From Cladophialophora immunda (taxonomy: Eukaryota; Ascomycota; Eurotiomycetes; Chaetothyriales; Herpotrichiellaceae): a DNA stretch of 64,000 bases. Below, piece by piece: positions 11,588 to 22,766 of the stretch. How positions within the stretch are numbered: the first letter of the stretch is position 1; every line of letters starts with the position of its first letter. Below the pieces are notes generated by a model, which was not told where the DNA came from, did no database searches, and saw only the letters and a list, made by a program, of their open reading frames with translations. The position numbers and the translations under genes are program-made. Where the stretch lies: NCBI RefSeq assembly GCF_000835495.1, contig NW_015622543.1:5506619-5570618 (forward strand), read 5' to 3'.

Positions 11588-14500
11588 CTTGATGGTTCAA
11601 GCAACCTGGTGTTGTTGTCGAAGTTGTTCAATAAAAGGGGGGCGTGCGACTGTTCACAACGGTCATGAACTCTAGCTACGAGAAAGTCAGGTAAGAGGAG
11701 CAGCCGTGATGGTCAGGAGAATTTCCAAAGGTGAGATCTCGACGATATGGAAATCGAGGGGGATCTCCAGCCTTTTCAACCACCGACGGCCTGGAGAGCG
11801 ATTTCGGACTCATGCTCTCCGGTGGTGGTGCAGCAGCAGGGGCAAGGATTGCAACTGATCAACATCCGCCTCCACGGCGCGGCTGTAACGCGGGATAGCA
11901 TCTGGACCTCGATGGAGGGACCCCCCCTCTCAGGGTAGCCCTGGATTGGGCACTGTTCTGGGCTGAGATTATGTTGTACTGACAAGTCGAAGTCATGGCA
12001 AGGTTGAGCACTGTTCATCTGTGTGCGGATGCCCCGGAAGTCCAGGGCAGAGATAAGGTATTTTGAGAAGGAGAAGGGTCTTGCTTGGTGAGATCTGGTC
12101 ACAGAGTGGGCTGGTCTCGAGAGGATTCGCTGAGTGAGTGGTTCATGGTATACAGGGGGGGGGGGATGAGTGATATAGCTCGTGTGGAGATACTTGGGAC
12201 ACTTTTTTTTCCGTCTATGAGGCACACAATAGGTGCTCGCGTGACGAGGCGTCTGGAGGGCGAGAGCCTCGTGGGCTAGAGGCCAATCAGCGCAAGAACC
12301 CAAGGTAAAGCAATCTTTCCCAGCTTCAATACCAAATGGGTCATCGCCTATTGGTGCTCTTTGCTCGGCGATGGCAAGGAGTTCATGCATGATGATCACA
12401 CCAGCGGCAACGGCAGCGGGTCACATCCGTCCGAGCATGCAGGTTGCGCAGTTTTGCATCTTGGGCGCAGCCGCTGACATGGGGGATTCCGATGCCGTGA
12501 AATTCGGGAGTGAACGGAGGTGGGTGCGTCCACGACGTTGATTGACTGTCTTGGACCAGGTCCTTGATGCACTGTATACAAGTAGATGTAAGTACCAAAT
12601 AAGGGTTGGTGCATGTGATGGTGATGGTGATGGTGATGTCGATGATAGTTGGGGTTGTGGTGTGGTGGTGGTGGTGGTGGCGGCGGCGTCCTCGTCCTTT
12701 TTTCTTCGCTGGATCTGGAAGCCCTGATGACATCATAACCTTCCCCCACGTCTCCTTATCGACATCAACACGAGGCTGCGAGGCTGCAAGGCTGCGAGGA
12801 TGCTTCCTTCGACCAACGCATCTGCCTTAGTAGTCGTAAAAAAGTCCTAGGCGTTCGAGGTAGGTATCCTATCAGCAGCCGCTTTCGTCATAGAGTCTTC
12901 TACTCCGCGCAGAAACCACGGCATATACACCATCTCCAACGTTTCCCGGCTGAACTCTTGCATCTGCCCTTGGTTTCTCGCCCTCCGTCTCGCCCTCCGG
13001 GTAGTGCATATCCCGAGTCATATTCTTCTTTCGCCACTTCTAGAAGGACTCCATTGTTTCTGACATGCATATCAGACCCAGAAGATGGGCAATGATTGCC
13101 TCTTACGGAGGACACAAGTCCCAAGGCTGAACATGGGATTTCTTTCTATCGATTCCAGCTCCTCCCAGCTGGCTATGAGATTGTTCTGACCTCCTCCCGC
13201 CCCGGGTAGGGATATCTTCTTCATCGCGCACGAGCCTTGGCTCCATATGCCACAAACAGGAGTCTCGAGAATCACCCCTCATGGCTTACGTGGTCATTGG
13301 GGGCATCATCACTCACCATCTTTCCTTTTTCTGAATTCGGTCAGAGGCATGGGTAGTCAGTCGCCTTGGGAAGCAGCATCATGCACATCCCGGGTCCCCA
13401 GCTGACGATATGCCCGGGACCCTGCGTCCCCCACGCTTGTTGCTCAAGTTCCGATGGCCTCCGCTGAGGATTGCTCCATGTCTATATCCCTCGAAAGCGT
13501 CTGCACGATCCGCCAAGACGCTGCTTAGAAGGGGACGGCACGCTTACCTTGAAGCTACTTCCCATCTGGAGATGCATTCATTGTCATGGAAAGAAACCGA
13601 TGTTTGCTGCTCTTGCACAAACATCTTGCTCATCAGACAGCTTCTCCGGTCTCGATACGAGTTGAGCCAAAAGTGTACCGACTAATTCTTGGACAGGCTC
13701 TTTCATGAGCGTCAGTATTGTGGGCTCGCTATTTCCCTTCGGTATCATCCCCGTCCAGAACACCGAATCCCCGCGTGCAGATACTTCCACGGTGGGGTGC
13801 GATCTGCGATGCGTTGTTTCATACTCAGCACTTTGTTTCTACACCTGAGTGTGCCGCAGCGGAATGCTTGTTCCTGTTGGTACAGTTGCTTCTCTTCTCT
13901 GTTATCTTTATTGGGTCCAGCCATCATGTCTCCCCTCTTGAGGCAGTGGTGGAAGAGAACGCAATTATTGTCATCGATATGTGTTTTTGGCAACCGCCGA
14001 GGCGAGGAAGAATCCATGCAAAAGCAACGCATACAGAATTGTGTTGTCCCACGGTGCACAATAGTCACGCAGGTCTAGATCGATACTACTGGTGTACAGA
14101 TTAGATCAAATCAGGACCCCCTCGGCCGGTGCCGTAAAGCTTACCAGCGACCAGTATACCGGATGGAGATTGCTCTCGCCACCTCTGACTTTTCCAGAAT
14201 GTCAGATTCGGCAGGTAAAGTATGATTTCTCCTGTATCAGATGCCAACAGCATGATTGGGAAGACCGTGGAGTCTTTGTGGCCTGGTAACAAGGACAAGA
14301 GGAACAGTCCAGAAAGAGAAACTTTGCCGCGCTCGACTGCATGTGGCTTCGCCGCATTGTCATTCCGTCTCTCCTGCCTCCATCGTTTTCTCTCATTCAT
14401 TATTATGATATCCCAGGATTGGCATGTGATGCGGTCGCTACCTTTAAGCTCGGCCTAACCTCATGTCCTCATCTGAACAAGTAGTTCTCTGATATCTGCC

Positions 14501-14755
14501 TTTCCGTCGGACAAGATCCAACAATTGGCGAGGCCGGTTGCCATCAACCACAAGCCAACGTGCCTCACGACAAAGAGGGATACCAAAACATGATCGCTGT
14601 TCCTGAGCCTCCAAGACTTACAAGAAGGGTGGTGGGAGTGACAGCCATTGCGGAAATCCCACGGGCCTGTGGCCGTCTTCCGAGACAAGCATGGTCAATA
14701 CGAGAAGCTTTGCCTCCGTTATCCGACCTCCAGCCTTTCCTCCCACTTCAGCCTG
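11588..14755. other. Long gene-poor spacer
   Basis: About 3.2 kb with no protein I can recognise. Open frames here are short, lack family motifs and often derive from simple repeats. A trinucleotide/hexanucleotide block (GGTGAT then GGT then GGC) spans about 12615-12690. A G run occurs at 12153-12164. Confidence 0.55.
12615..12690 (+). repeat. Compound microsatellite (GGTGAT)n-(GGT)n-(GGC)n
   Basis: Tandem GGTGAT units grade into GGT and then GGC units. Translation of the opposite strand gives the artefactual histidine-rich frames in this region. Confidence 0.85.
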
Positions 14756-15872
14756 TCAGCCTTCCAAGTCACGATCGACGATATCCCAAAGCTCGTTCCG
14801 ATGGCGGCGCAGGAAATCGCAGTTCCCAGTCATCTTGTTCAGCTGCAGCACCCAACGGATCAACACACCTCGCCAGCTTTGAAACTCGATGAACAGAGCT
14901 TCCAAGTTCTCGATCTCCTCCTCGCTGATATTCTGGGCTTTTTGCTTTTCAACCAGTGCCGCAGCTTCATTTGCGATCCCTAGACGCTTCAGAGCAATTT
15001 CTGATACACCGATCTCAAAGCCTAGAATATGAACCCAGCTCTTCTGCTCTTCGGCTGCTCCACAGAATTCTTCCACAAACTTTTGGACGCGAGCTTTATT
15101 CTTTTCTCCGTTGTATTTGCCATCCATGTGGATGACATTCAACGCCCTCGTCTTCACCGCTTTGCATTGGTCATGGCACACACCTTGCAATTCGCGAAGC
15201 ACCCGGATGTTCGTGCGGATGATGAACTGAATTGTCTCATTTGCGTCGGGACTGGCCAAAAGCTGGAAGAGTGCCCCAACTAGCTTTTCAGTTTGTTGTC
15301 CGGATCTGCGCAGGTAGAGATGATAATCTGATGCACCAATTAGCGCTATGTGGACTGGTCCGGGATATTCTCACTAAGATCAGGTCGGGCCATTCACTTA
15401 CCACATCCATTCAAGGGCTCCAAGAGTTCACGGCTTCTTTCTCGCGCAGATGTCCTCAGGACTTGACCCAATGGCTTGCTTGCTAGTGGAAAAGGTTGTT
15501 GCTTCATCTCTGCATCATGTCGGCGCACGCATCTATGAACGGGAGGAACGGACTCAAGTTCGATGAGCTGATCGAAAGTGTGGCAACTCCAGACACTATT
15601 GGTGCTGTGGCTCCCTCTCCTACTCCACAAAGTCTCCATCTCTGCACCGGTTGATGTTTGACTGGCATCAGCTGCAGTCGATCTTTGAGATGCAGCCTCC
15701 CGTCGACCACTGTGTTGATGGCGTCGGGATAGACTTTCTTTGCGTTCTTTGGGCGCGCAAGAGATATTTTCCCCAGGTGAGGCAGTTCAACGCCAAGTAT
15801 GATGAGATCGTTGACTGCAGACAGTGCAGCACTAATGATTTGTGACTGTTCTGCTTTGATATTGAGGTCCAC
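14756..15872 (-). CDS. Unrecognised protein, exon structure unresolved
   Basis: Two coding-like blocks lie on the minus strand. The upstream one (15872-about 15504) reads DLNIKAEQSQIISAALSAVN then GVELPHLGK. The downstream one (about 15336-14756) reads from YHLYLRRSGQQTEKLVGALF, includes TRALNVIHMDGKYNG, and ends DIVDRDLEG at the TGA finishing at 14756. The downstream block is helical and charged, with normal codon use for the window. A GTAAGT donor near 15401 and an acceptor near 15337 could join them, but I could not find a single set of junctions that keeps one frame from a convincing ATG. It may be a pseudogene or a gene with a short first exon beyond 15872. No family recognised. Only the downstream block is well supported. 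Confidence 0.4.
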
Positions 15873-16525
15873 CTCAAGCTCATCTCACGCATTGCTTTGT
15901 TATTCCCATTGCTGACCTAATTTCATCTCTACCGCGGGTCTTTCTTTACATTCGAGTTGATTGAAGCCATATCACGACTGGGAAAGATAAATAAAAGCTC
16001 TCTACCGTCGAAGTCAGAGAGCAGTCCGGTCAAGTTGTCTCGAAGCTGCGAGCGAAACAAAAAAGTGCCCGACATCGCACTTAATCAGAAAGGACATTAA
16101 TCCAACTTCCACTTGAGACTCGACTTCACATGATCCAGACGGCGCCAGCGATGATATGGTTCCGCCTTGCAAAAGGATCACTCTTTCGACTTGATGGTCA
16201 GAAACAGAAAATATAGATGTCTGGCAGAAATTGTATCATATTGAGGAACTGACATGACTGGCAACGACGACATGATTCTAATATCTTACCTCCCTCCTGG
16301 GAGGAGGTCGGTTTTCGCTGGACACTGCACTGCCCTCCATTCTGGTACTTATTATTTCTCATCATTAAGTTCCTCCATATCTACCGCTTTCGTTCTGAGC
16401 TTGAACTATCGGTTGGCTGGGCATTTGCTCTCCATTGCATCATTCTGTTGTTCAAAGCGGCACGGAGTATGCTGGTGAGGATATCAGCAACTGGACTTCA
16501 TCCGCACAAGTCGGAGGCGATGAGA
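15873..16525. other. Spacer without recognised genes
   Basis: About 650 bp of slightly AT-richer DNA upstream of the unresolved minus-strand gene and downstream of the lipocalin-like gene. No motif or repeat stands out. Confidence 0.5.
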
Positions 16526-17483
16526 TCAAGGGAACAGGTTTGTGAAATATGGGGAAGTGGAAAGGAATTCCTTACCGTTCGTTCTGCAAGTGGCATTGCA
16601 TGAGGGCCACGGGTCGTTCTTCCTGCCTCCGTCCTGCGGCGTCCTGGTCACGTCTTTCAAAAGATCGATCAGCTTTTTGTTGCCTAGCTTTTGGATGCCG
16701 GTTTGGATGGCGTCGAGAGTGTCGTTGGTCGGGCCTGATGGTGCCCGGCTGAAGATATCCAGCGACGCCGCCGTCTCTGACGCGGCAGGCGTCTCATACA
16801 CGACCACAAAGCCCACTCCCTCTGAGTCATAACCCCAGCTGATGACCTCGTACGTGTTGTTCTGCGGGGCAAGGGATCCCGTTGGCACGCTGTGATAGGC
16901 ACCGTCGCCGCCGTCAGCGATGGCCGTGTCAAGCGAGTACCCGAAGTAAGTGGCGTTGGGTTTCTGCGTGTCGTTCACGAGCTGGAAAGACGCCAGGTCG
17001 GCGAGGTGTGCGGCCTCGAGCGAATAGCAGGCGTCATCTGCACAAGGCCGCGTCAGAGTCCAGATGAAATTCCGAAAGATGTGGTAGAGCTCTTGGTTGG
17101 AATAGGTGATGAACCAGTTTCCCAAGAACCAGTTCGGAGGCAGAGGATCCCATGGCTTCGAGGATTCCTCGTTGAAGGTCGGCGGGGTCCGCAGTTGAAT
17201 TGGGTGCCGAGGGATCTGGTGTGCTTGGAGGAGCGAGAGTGATAGCTCTAAGTTTCCGTCAGGTCAGGTACCCGTCTATACATCTATATCCAGTGCCCTT
17301 GGCTCTCACGCCGTTCTGGATTTGCCACAGACATGGAATCATACTCCAAGATACCGAACGTTGAGGATGTCTAAAATGGGCGAGCATACCTGGTTGAAGC
17401 CCAATACCAGCACTCAGAGACACCACGGGGAAGCAGACAAAGGCAACCCCTGTCAAGATCGGCGCAAACACCTTGAGATGCAT
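16526..17483 (-). CDS. Secreted lipocalin-like protein
   Basis: Two exons (17483-17390 and 17247-16526, intron 142 bp) encode 271 aa. Residues 1-25 form a clear signal peptide (hydrophobic core APILTGVAFVCFPVVSLSA). The mature part begins with a proline-rich segment and then PPNWFLGNWFITYSN, where the G-x-W pattern resembles the first strand of lipocalins. Paired cysteines (CADDAC near residue 120, CNATC near the C-terminus) and NxT/NxS sites such as NAT and NNT suggest an extracellular, disulfide-bonded glycoprotein. Lipocalins bind small hydrophobic ligands; no ligand can be inferred here. The splice joins GLQP to ELSLSL and keeps the frame. The lipocalin label rests on one motif, so an unrelated small secreted protein is possible. 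Confidence 0.6.
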
Positions 17484-18674
17484 GACGGCAGAATTCGAAC
17501 TAGATACAGGACCAACGGCTCGAGGCTACGGACTTGCATTTGCAGCGATCTCCTCATATTTATATTCTACTAGCTACTGACGAGGATGCCAGCCGGCAAC
17601 TACCTAGCTACGAATCTGCCAGAGGGAAACGTCCTCTTCGTATATCAAAATCGGTAAAAGCCATGAGGAAAGCTAGCGCTTATATACTAAACCTCCACCT
17701 ACCAGCTGGCGCTGACTTTTGTTTTAGTCATTGGGCCTTAGATTCAGGGATCACCACAGGAAAGAGAAGAGAACAAAAAGACATAAGTGCGCCTGCAGGG
17801 TTCTCCATGGTGTTGTTCGCTCTTTTGTCAAGGTTGCATGGGTTGTCTGGTCTGAGTGACATGGAGGAGTTGCACCTCAGGACACCAGGCTCACCCGCTT
17901 CACTATCTATCTTTTTCAGGTGCGCCCCATGAGAAAGAGGAAGAGGTGGGCCTGATTAAATCCTTGTTGATACCAGCTAGGTCTCCCAGGAAGCCATGGA
18001 CGGCGAGTGATATGCAAGGCCAAGGTTCTTGCGAGTGCCATGTGGCATCTTCGCTACGGCATCATTTACCAGGCAACCCGATTCCTATCCCTTCCTCAGA
18101 CTAGTAATCTTTCATTTCGCGCCACTCAGCCCTGGGGCGCCTTATGGTAGTGACAGCTAAGGTCTTCAGCACTAGGGTTTTGCCCACCGTTCTTCGATCC
18201 TTGTGCTAGCATACCGGCGTGGCGCAGACAGCGACACGGAAGCTGATTTCCATCTGGTTGCAGGGTCTGGTATGGACGTATCTGAGGCCCTCGTGCTATC
18301 ACTGGCATCCACCTTGCCCTTCTGGTAATATACCCATCCTTAGCAGCGCGGGGCCCCATAAATAAATTACCCAAGTGAGCAGTGAGTCCCTCTGGACTGG
18401 GAATAGGTTATTATCCTGTGGACCTGTGGTATTGTCTAACCCCGTGGACTAACCGGGTTCGGAACTCGTCTATTCCTAATATAGCACTAACCCTGTACTA
18501 TTGGTGAAGAGAAAAGGGGGCCAGGCGAGAAAGGGGCTCCTTCCTACCAAAAGATCCACAGCCGCGAGACTCTCCTCTAAACACTCCTATCGTGCAGTAA
18601 TATCGGAGCCGACACCGACATTCTGTGCGCCACAAAACCAACTGCCCCTTCCACGGCCAATCCCGATCCCGGCA
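17484..18674. other. Spacer without recognised genes
   Basis: About 1.2 kb between the divergent lipocalin-like and wax-synthase-like genes. Only short non-homologous frames are present. The stretch 18380-18500 is rich in TAAC/CTAT and resembles degraded repeat DNA, but no terminal repeats were found. Confidence 0.45.
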
Positions 18675-20141
18675 ATGTTCTACTCATACGCACAGGCTGA
18701 GCAAAGAGTGCATGACGACTATGTGGCTGCCCTCCAGGCCGGCGCCGTGACGTCCGCGTCGTCGGTTGTCGCTTCTTTGAACTTTGTCCTTCTGATTGGC
18801 TGGTTGTTCGTGTCTCCTTCGATATCCGAGCTGAGCTTTCAAAGGTGCCGCCTGCCAGTCTTTCTGTGCATCTGCTACGTCTCGCTATGGAACTTGCTAT
18901 ACTCCCGCTCGATCGGCGTGGTGGGCAGTATAGGTGTCGGTCTGAACGCGGCTCTGTGCACTGTGCTCGCTGTCAACTTCGTCCTCTTGCACGATCCTCG
19001 GAAGTTCACGAGGCTGATCCTGCGCCCGGCTACAGAACCATCGCAGGCAGAGGGATGTACCGCCTTGACACAAAAGCTTGCTTCTCATGATGAACAAGGC
19101 CCGGAGCAGCTCCTAGTCTGGGAGCCGATGCCCAAAAATCTATGGCGCAGGCTATTCTGGGTATTGGACCTCGTCACCAGCGTCCGCGGCGTCCATTGGT
19201 CCTGGGGTCCTTCAGCTTCGCCTCCAGAGGTTCTTCGTTCGAACAAGGCTCATTCAAATCGCACGCGTTCAAAGGCCGGAAATGTGGCTCGCTTTCTGAT
19301 TGATTACTTCATCATCGACCTGCTCAAAGCAATCATGATCGCGGACCCGTACTTCATCGGCTTCCCCGCGCAAGGACCACCGCCTCATTTATCGCCATAC
19401 ATCACCTCGTCATGGGCCCTGCACACATACCGCCTGCTCCTTGGCACAGCAGGGATGTACACGGCCGTCGATCTGGAGTTTTCTTTCGCAGCCCTGCTCC
19501 AGGTCAACATTCTTGGTCCTGGGATACTCGGACTGAATGCGTCGCCCTCCACGTTCCCACGGATTTGGGGTAGCCCATCCGCTATCCTGCACAGAGGCCT
19601 GAGAGGCTTCTGGGGCGAAACGTGGCATCAATTCTTTAGGATGCACTTTGTCAGCATTGGCGACGCCGTAGCAGATGTCCTGCTGGGCGATGAGCGTCCG
19701 GGTTCTTCTGCGTGTCGAGGTCCAGACAAGAAGCCATCTGGTCATCAGAAACCGCCGGGAGCAAGACATATTGTCCGAATTGTGACCGTGTTCCTTCTCA
19801 GTGGGATATTGCACGCATGTGCAAGCTATACGCTGTTGGGCCGTACAAAACCCGTTAGAACATTTCTATTCTTTGCGCTGCAGCCGTTGGGTATGGCCAT
19901 TCAAAGCGCATGCTCCGCAATTCTCGGCCGTTCCTTTCTCTCATGCCTACCGAGCGGCTGGGCAACACTGGTACGTCAAGCGTCAAATGTCGCCTTTACC
20001 TTTCTATGGCTTTGGGGAACCGGTGGCTTGTTCTTTGACGACATGGCTCGTGGAGGTATGTGGTTGCTGGACCCCATCCCGGTGAGTTTTATTCGCGGGT
20101 TGGGGCTCAGCAAGGACGACAAAAGGTTCTGGTGCTGGTAA
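18675..20141 (+). CDS. Wax-synthase-like membrane O-acyltransferase
   Basis: Single exon. I place the start at the ATG at 18675 (MFYSYAQAEQ), giving 488 aa. An in-frame upstream ATG-free extension to 18501 is rich in basic residues and proline and looks like leader sequence. The protein has about eight hydrophobic segments and the wax-synthase signature near residues 300-315 (GFWGETWHQFFRMHF) with the following membrane histidine in SGILHA, the presumed catalytic His of MBOAT-type enzymes. Fungal members acylate sterols, trichothecene-like or other secondary-metabolite alcohols using acyl-CoA in the ER. No biosynthetic core gene lies beside it, so the substrate is unknown. About 60 polar residues near 345-375 form a loop between the two motifs. 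Confidence 0.75.
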   Translation: MFYSYAQAEQRVHDDYVAALQAGAVTSASSVVASLNFVLLIGWLFVSPSISELSFQRCRLPVFLCICYVSLWNLLYSRSIGVVGSIGVGLNAALCTVLAVNFVLLHDPRKFTRLILRPATEPSQAEGCTALTQKLASHDEQGPEQLLVWEPMPKNLWRRLFWVLDLVTSVRGVHWSWGPSASPPEVLRSNKAHSNRTRSKAGNVARFLIDYFIIDLLKAIMIADPYFIGFPAQGPPPHLSPYITSSWALHTYRLLLGTAGMYTAVDLEFSFAALLQVNILGPGILGLNASPSTFPRIWGSPSAILHRGLRGFWGETWHQFFRMHFVSIGDAVADVLLGDERPGSSACRGPDKKPSGHQKPPGARHIVRIVTVFLLSGILHACASYTLLGRTKPVRTFLFFALQPLGMAIQSACSAILGRSFLSCLPSGWATLVRQASNVAFTFLWLWGTGGLFFDDMARGGMWLLDPIPVSFIRGLGLSKDDKRFWCW

Positions 20142-20824
20142 TGCAAGCCGTTGCACAATACCTAGATCGAGAAGGCAGCAACGGCATGTCTCTTTTCCGC
20201 TGAGAGCCTGCAGCAACGCCGAGAACACTCAATAAGACGGCAACAGGGACAAAGAAGCTCGGACATGGCATGCCAAACACAGAAGAATCTGGAACAGGCA
20301 TAGGCATTCCTTTCCTTGACTGCAACAAAACTCATGGGTATTTGAGTCAAAATGCAGGCTGAAGCTGTGGATAGACCAGATACAGAGCACCAAACCTCAC
20401 GAGGTATAGATCATCGACACCACAACACACCACGCTCTTAGAAGGACACGAAGTTTCCAACGACCGGTCTAGACTACGGCAACAGACCTGAAGACCACCT
20501 CGGAACGAAGTCGTGCGCCGTTCCCTAGGATGGTATACCAAAAGTGAAAGGAAAGAGAACCTGAGCAGACTCGACTTGCATCTTCAAGGCCTAGAAGATC
20601 CAAGTCAACAAATTGTTGTGATCGACCTTTGAAGGACCTCACTTGAAGATCTCCCCTAGCCATCGATGGTATTTCTTCCATCGAGGCTTGACCTTCTTGG
20701 TTCTTCTTACCTTGATTCAGACTCATCACTCTACCTTTCGAATTCGTCCATCTGATCGGAAACATAACACCCCTTCTCTTCAATATATCAACCACTGTGA
20801 CTTGCGTCTCTATCATCGCTCATC
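20142..20824. other. Leader/flank of the copia Gag ORF
   Basis: No gene recognised. The sequence is unusually rich in purine-CA dinucleotides and would be the 5' untranslated or LTR-side region of the Gag element. I could not identify matching long terminal repeats on the two sides by eye. Confidence 0.4.
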
Positions 20825-21487
20825 ATGTCTTCATCCACTTTTGAAGCCTTTGAGGACAACCTCTGCCTTACAGGTCATGCCAACTATCGTGAGTGGGCTA
20901 AACGCTTCCGGCACGACTGCGTGTCTCGGTGCATATGGAGACTCTTCATCGCCGAAGACATTACCTCGAAACCTGGACGCATTGTAGGAGACTGCAAGAA
21001 TCCCCGCGCAGCGTCGGTCGACAAGACAGCTACTCGGAACAATCGACGTACCCGAATGTTACCAAGGACGCAAGCACAATACCGGGCTGAACGCACCCTG
21101 TCATACCTCCATGATCGAGTCGATCCAGCCATTCGCCGCAAGATCCAAGCATTCAAGAAGCCCAGCGAGGCCTGGTCCTATCTGAAGAGAAAGTACCGGA
21201 AGCCGGAACCCAACCGTCTCGAAATCGCGCAGAAGCAAATGGAAGAGCTTGATCCCAGTGCTTGTGCATCGCTGGCCGATTTTCTGACCCAATTCACACA
21301 CTGTCGTAACGCGATCGCCACGGCTGGAGGACATTTCCTGGAGTCTCAATCCAAACTGAAGATCATCTCGGGTCTCAAGCCGGAACACGTCGCGCGCCTC
21401 AACCGGGAAATCACCTTCGCCGACATTAGCAGGATGTCCCTCGAAGAATTCACGGATCTGCTGACGGCATATGAAGCAGACGATTGA
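20825..21487 (+). mobile_element. Solitary copia-type (Ty1/copia) Gag ORF
   Basis: An intact 220-codon ORF starts MSSSTFEAFEDNLCLTGHAN and reads REWAKRFRHDC, the pattern of the N-terminal Gag domain of Ty1/copia elements. A helical Gag core (UBN2-like) follows, with AQYRAERTLSYLHDRVDP, AWSYLKRKY and LADFLTQF, and it ends LTAYEADD. The usual CCHC zinc knuckle and all downstream protease, integrase and reverse transcriptase domains are missing. It is either a Gag-only non-autonomous element, a decayed insertion, or a Gag captured as a host gene. The open frame has no stop codons or RIP-like bias, which argues for recent insertion or selection. The assignment to Gag is from pattern memory; the boundaries of the element are unknown. 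Confidence 0.65.
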
Positions 21488-22766
21488 TGGGAAAGCCGGC
21501 GCCGCACAACTTGACGAGATATTCTCCATGACAAGAACGTTGCTGAGGAAGGGGCCGCTCCTCGCACTCGAGCCATCAAGAGCGATTTCAACAGCGAAGA
21601 GCAACTGATCAAGAGCAGACGAATCAGCGTCACAACTTGAGCTAGACAACACCAAAGCCAAACAATGTGCCCCCGAACTCCATGGATTTATGGGCTACGG
21701 CGATAAAGGGGAACGCAGCAGAACAAGGGAGGAGAATCGATTCGAGCGAGCTGACAAGACCTGAGGCGAGACGAGACAGATGCTTCCACGCTGGATAGAC
21801 ACATTGGCTGCTTACAGGGCTGGGGCGAGACAAGACAGATGCTCCCACGCTGGATAAACACAACGACCGCTTACAGGGCTGGGGCTCGGACTGGCTAGCT
21901 AGGAGAAAATTAAAACAACAAAGAGATACAAGTAGATGATGCAAAGACGTGGTGCGATGGATAGCACACCCCAATCATCGAGAGAGAGAGAGAGCTTGCA
22001 TCCCACAAGGAAACCCCTTCAAAGGCCTTTTCTACTCTCATCCTTCTATGCTCGCATAAACCAAGTCTCCTTCTACACGTATGTCTCCGTCTCTGCCAAT
22101 ATCTCTCAGGAGGAAATAACGGGGGCGAAATCCCACCGACAACCACGTCCATCCGCCACGAGAGGGAATTGGTAGCAAAAGAGGAGGGGCCGCTCGATGG
22201 ATGGTCTGTTGGTAGTGATGAAGAGGAGTGTGATGATACCGGCCCGTCGGCTTCGGATCTGATTTACAGTCTATGCTCTATCGATCGATCTATGATAATG
22301 ATGTGACGCTCGCTCATGCTCCAATCGAATGATTCCGCCACCGTTGTGTATGCACCATGCGCCCCCTACCTGCCTAGCTGCCTGCTTTATCCGCGTTTCG
22401 CTTCGCATAATCAGTCGCGGCAAGCGGGAAGAGAGAGAGGGAGAGGAAAGTGGTGCTTGTTGGTACACCCTCCATCATGAAGAAGACCACCAACACATCC
22501 ATCCACGTGTGAAAGCGCTCGATTATTCAGCGCAGGAGCCCCCTGTCCTGGATACCTCTCTCGAGCCCTCTCGGACAAACGTCGTGGAAAATGCGTCTTC
22601 CTCAATCTCGCCATGGACAAATGAGAAGGGTTTTTTTTGATAATCAAACACGTGGTATGAATTAGAACGGTCAAGAGGCGCCGGACGAGGTAATCCTAAT
22701 CCCTCGACATCTTCGCCGTACTCTCTCGACAAAATACGTCTTCCCTTTGCATCATCGGGCCAGAAC
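21488..22766. other. Spacer downstream of the Gag ORF and of the CCP gene
   Basis: Contains a two-copy 59-bp tandem repeat (listed separately), a GA microsatellite at 21980-21996 and short purine runs near 22430-22450. Frames present on both strands are short and unrecognised. The end near 22640-22766 is probably 3' untranslated sequence of the cytochrome c peroxidase gene. Confidence 0.5.
21765..21882 (+). repeat. Tandem repeat, two copies of a 59-bp unit
   Basis: Unit 1 begins at 21765 and unit 2 at 21824, both starting GGCGAGAC and ending TTACAGGGCTGG. They differ at about nine positions. It lies 280 bp after the Gag ORF and may belong to the same element. Confidence 0.85.

Noticed and set aside
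12383..12749. Histidine-rich minus-strand frames
   Set aside because: Generated by the GGTGAT/GGT microsatellite read on the opposite strand.
13410..14104. Plus-strand frames of about 90-130 codons
   Set aside because: Overlap each other in different frames, contain no family motif and have no coding-like codon bias.
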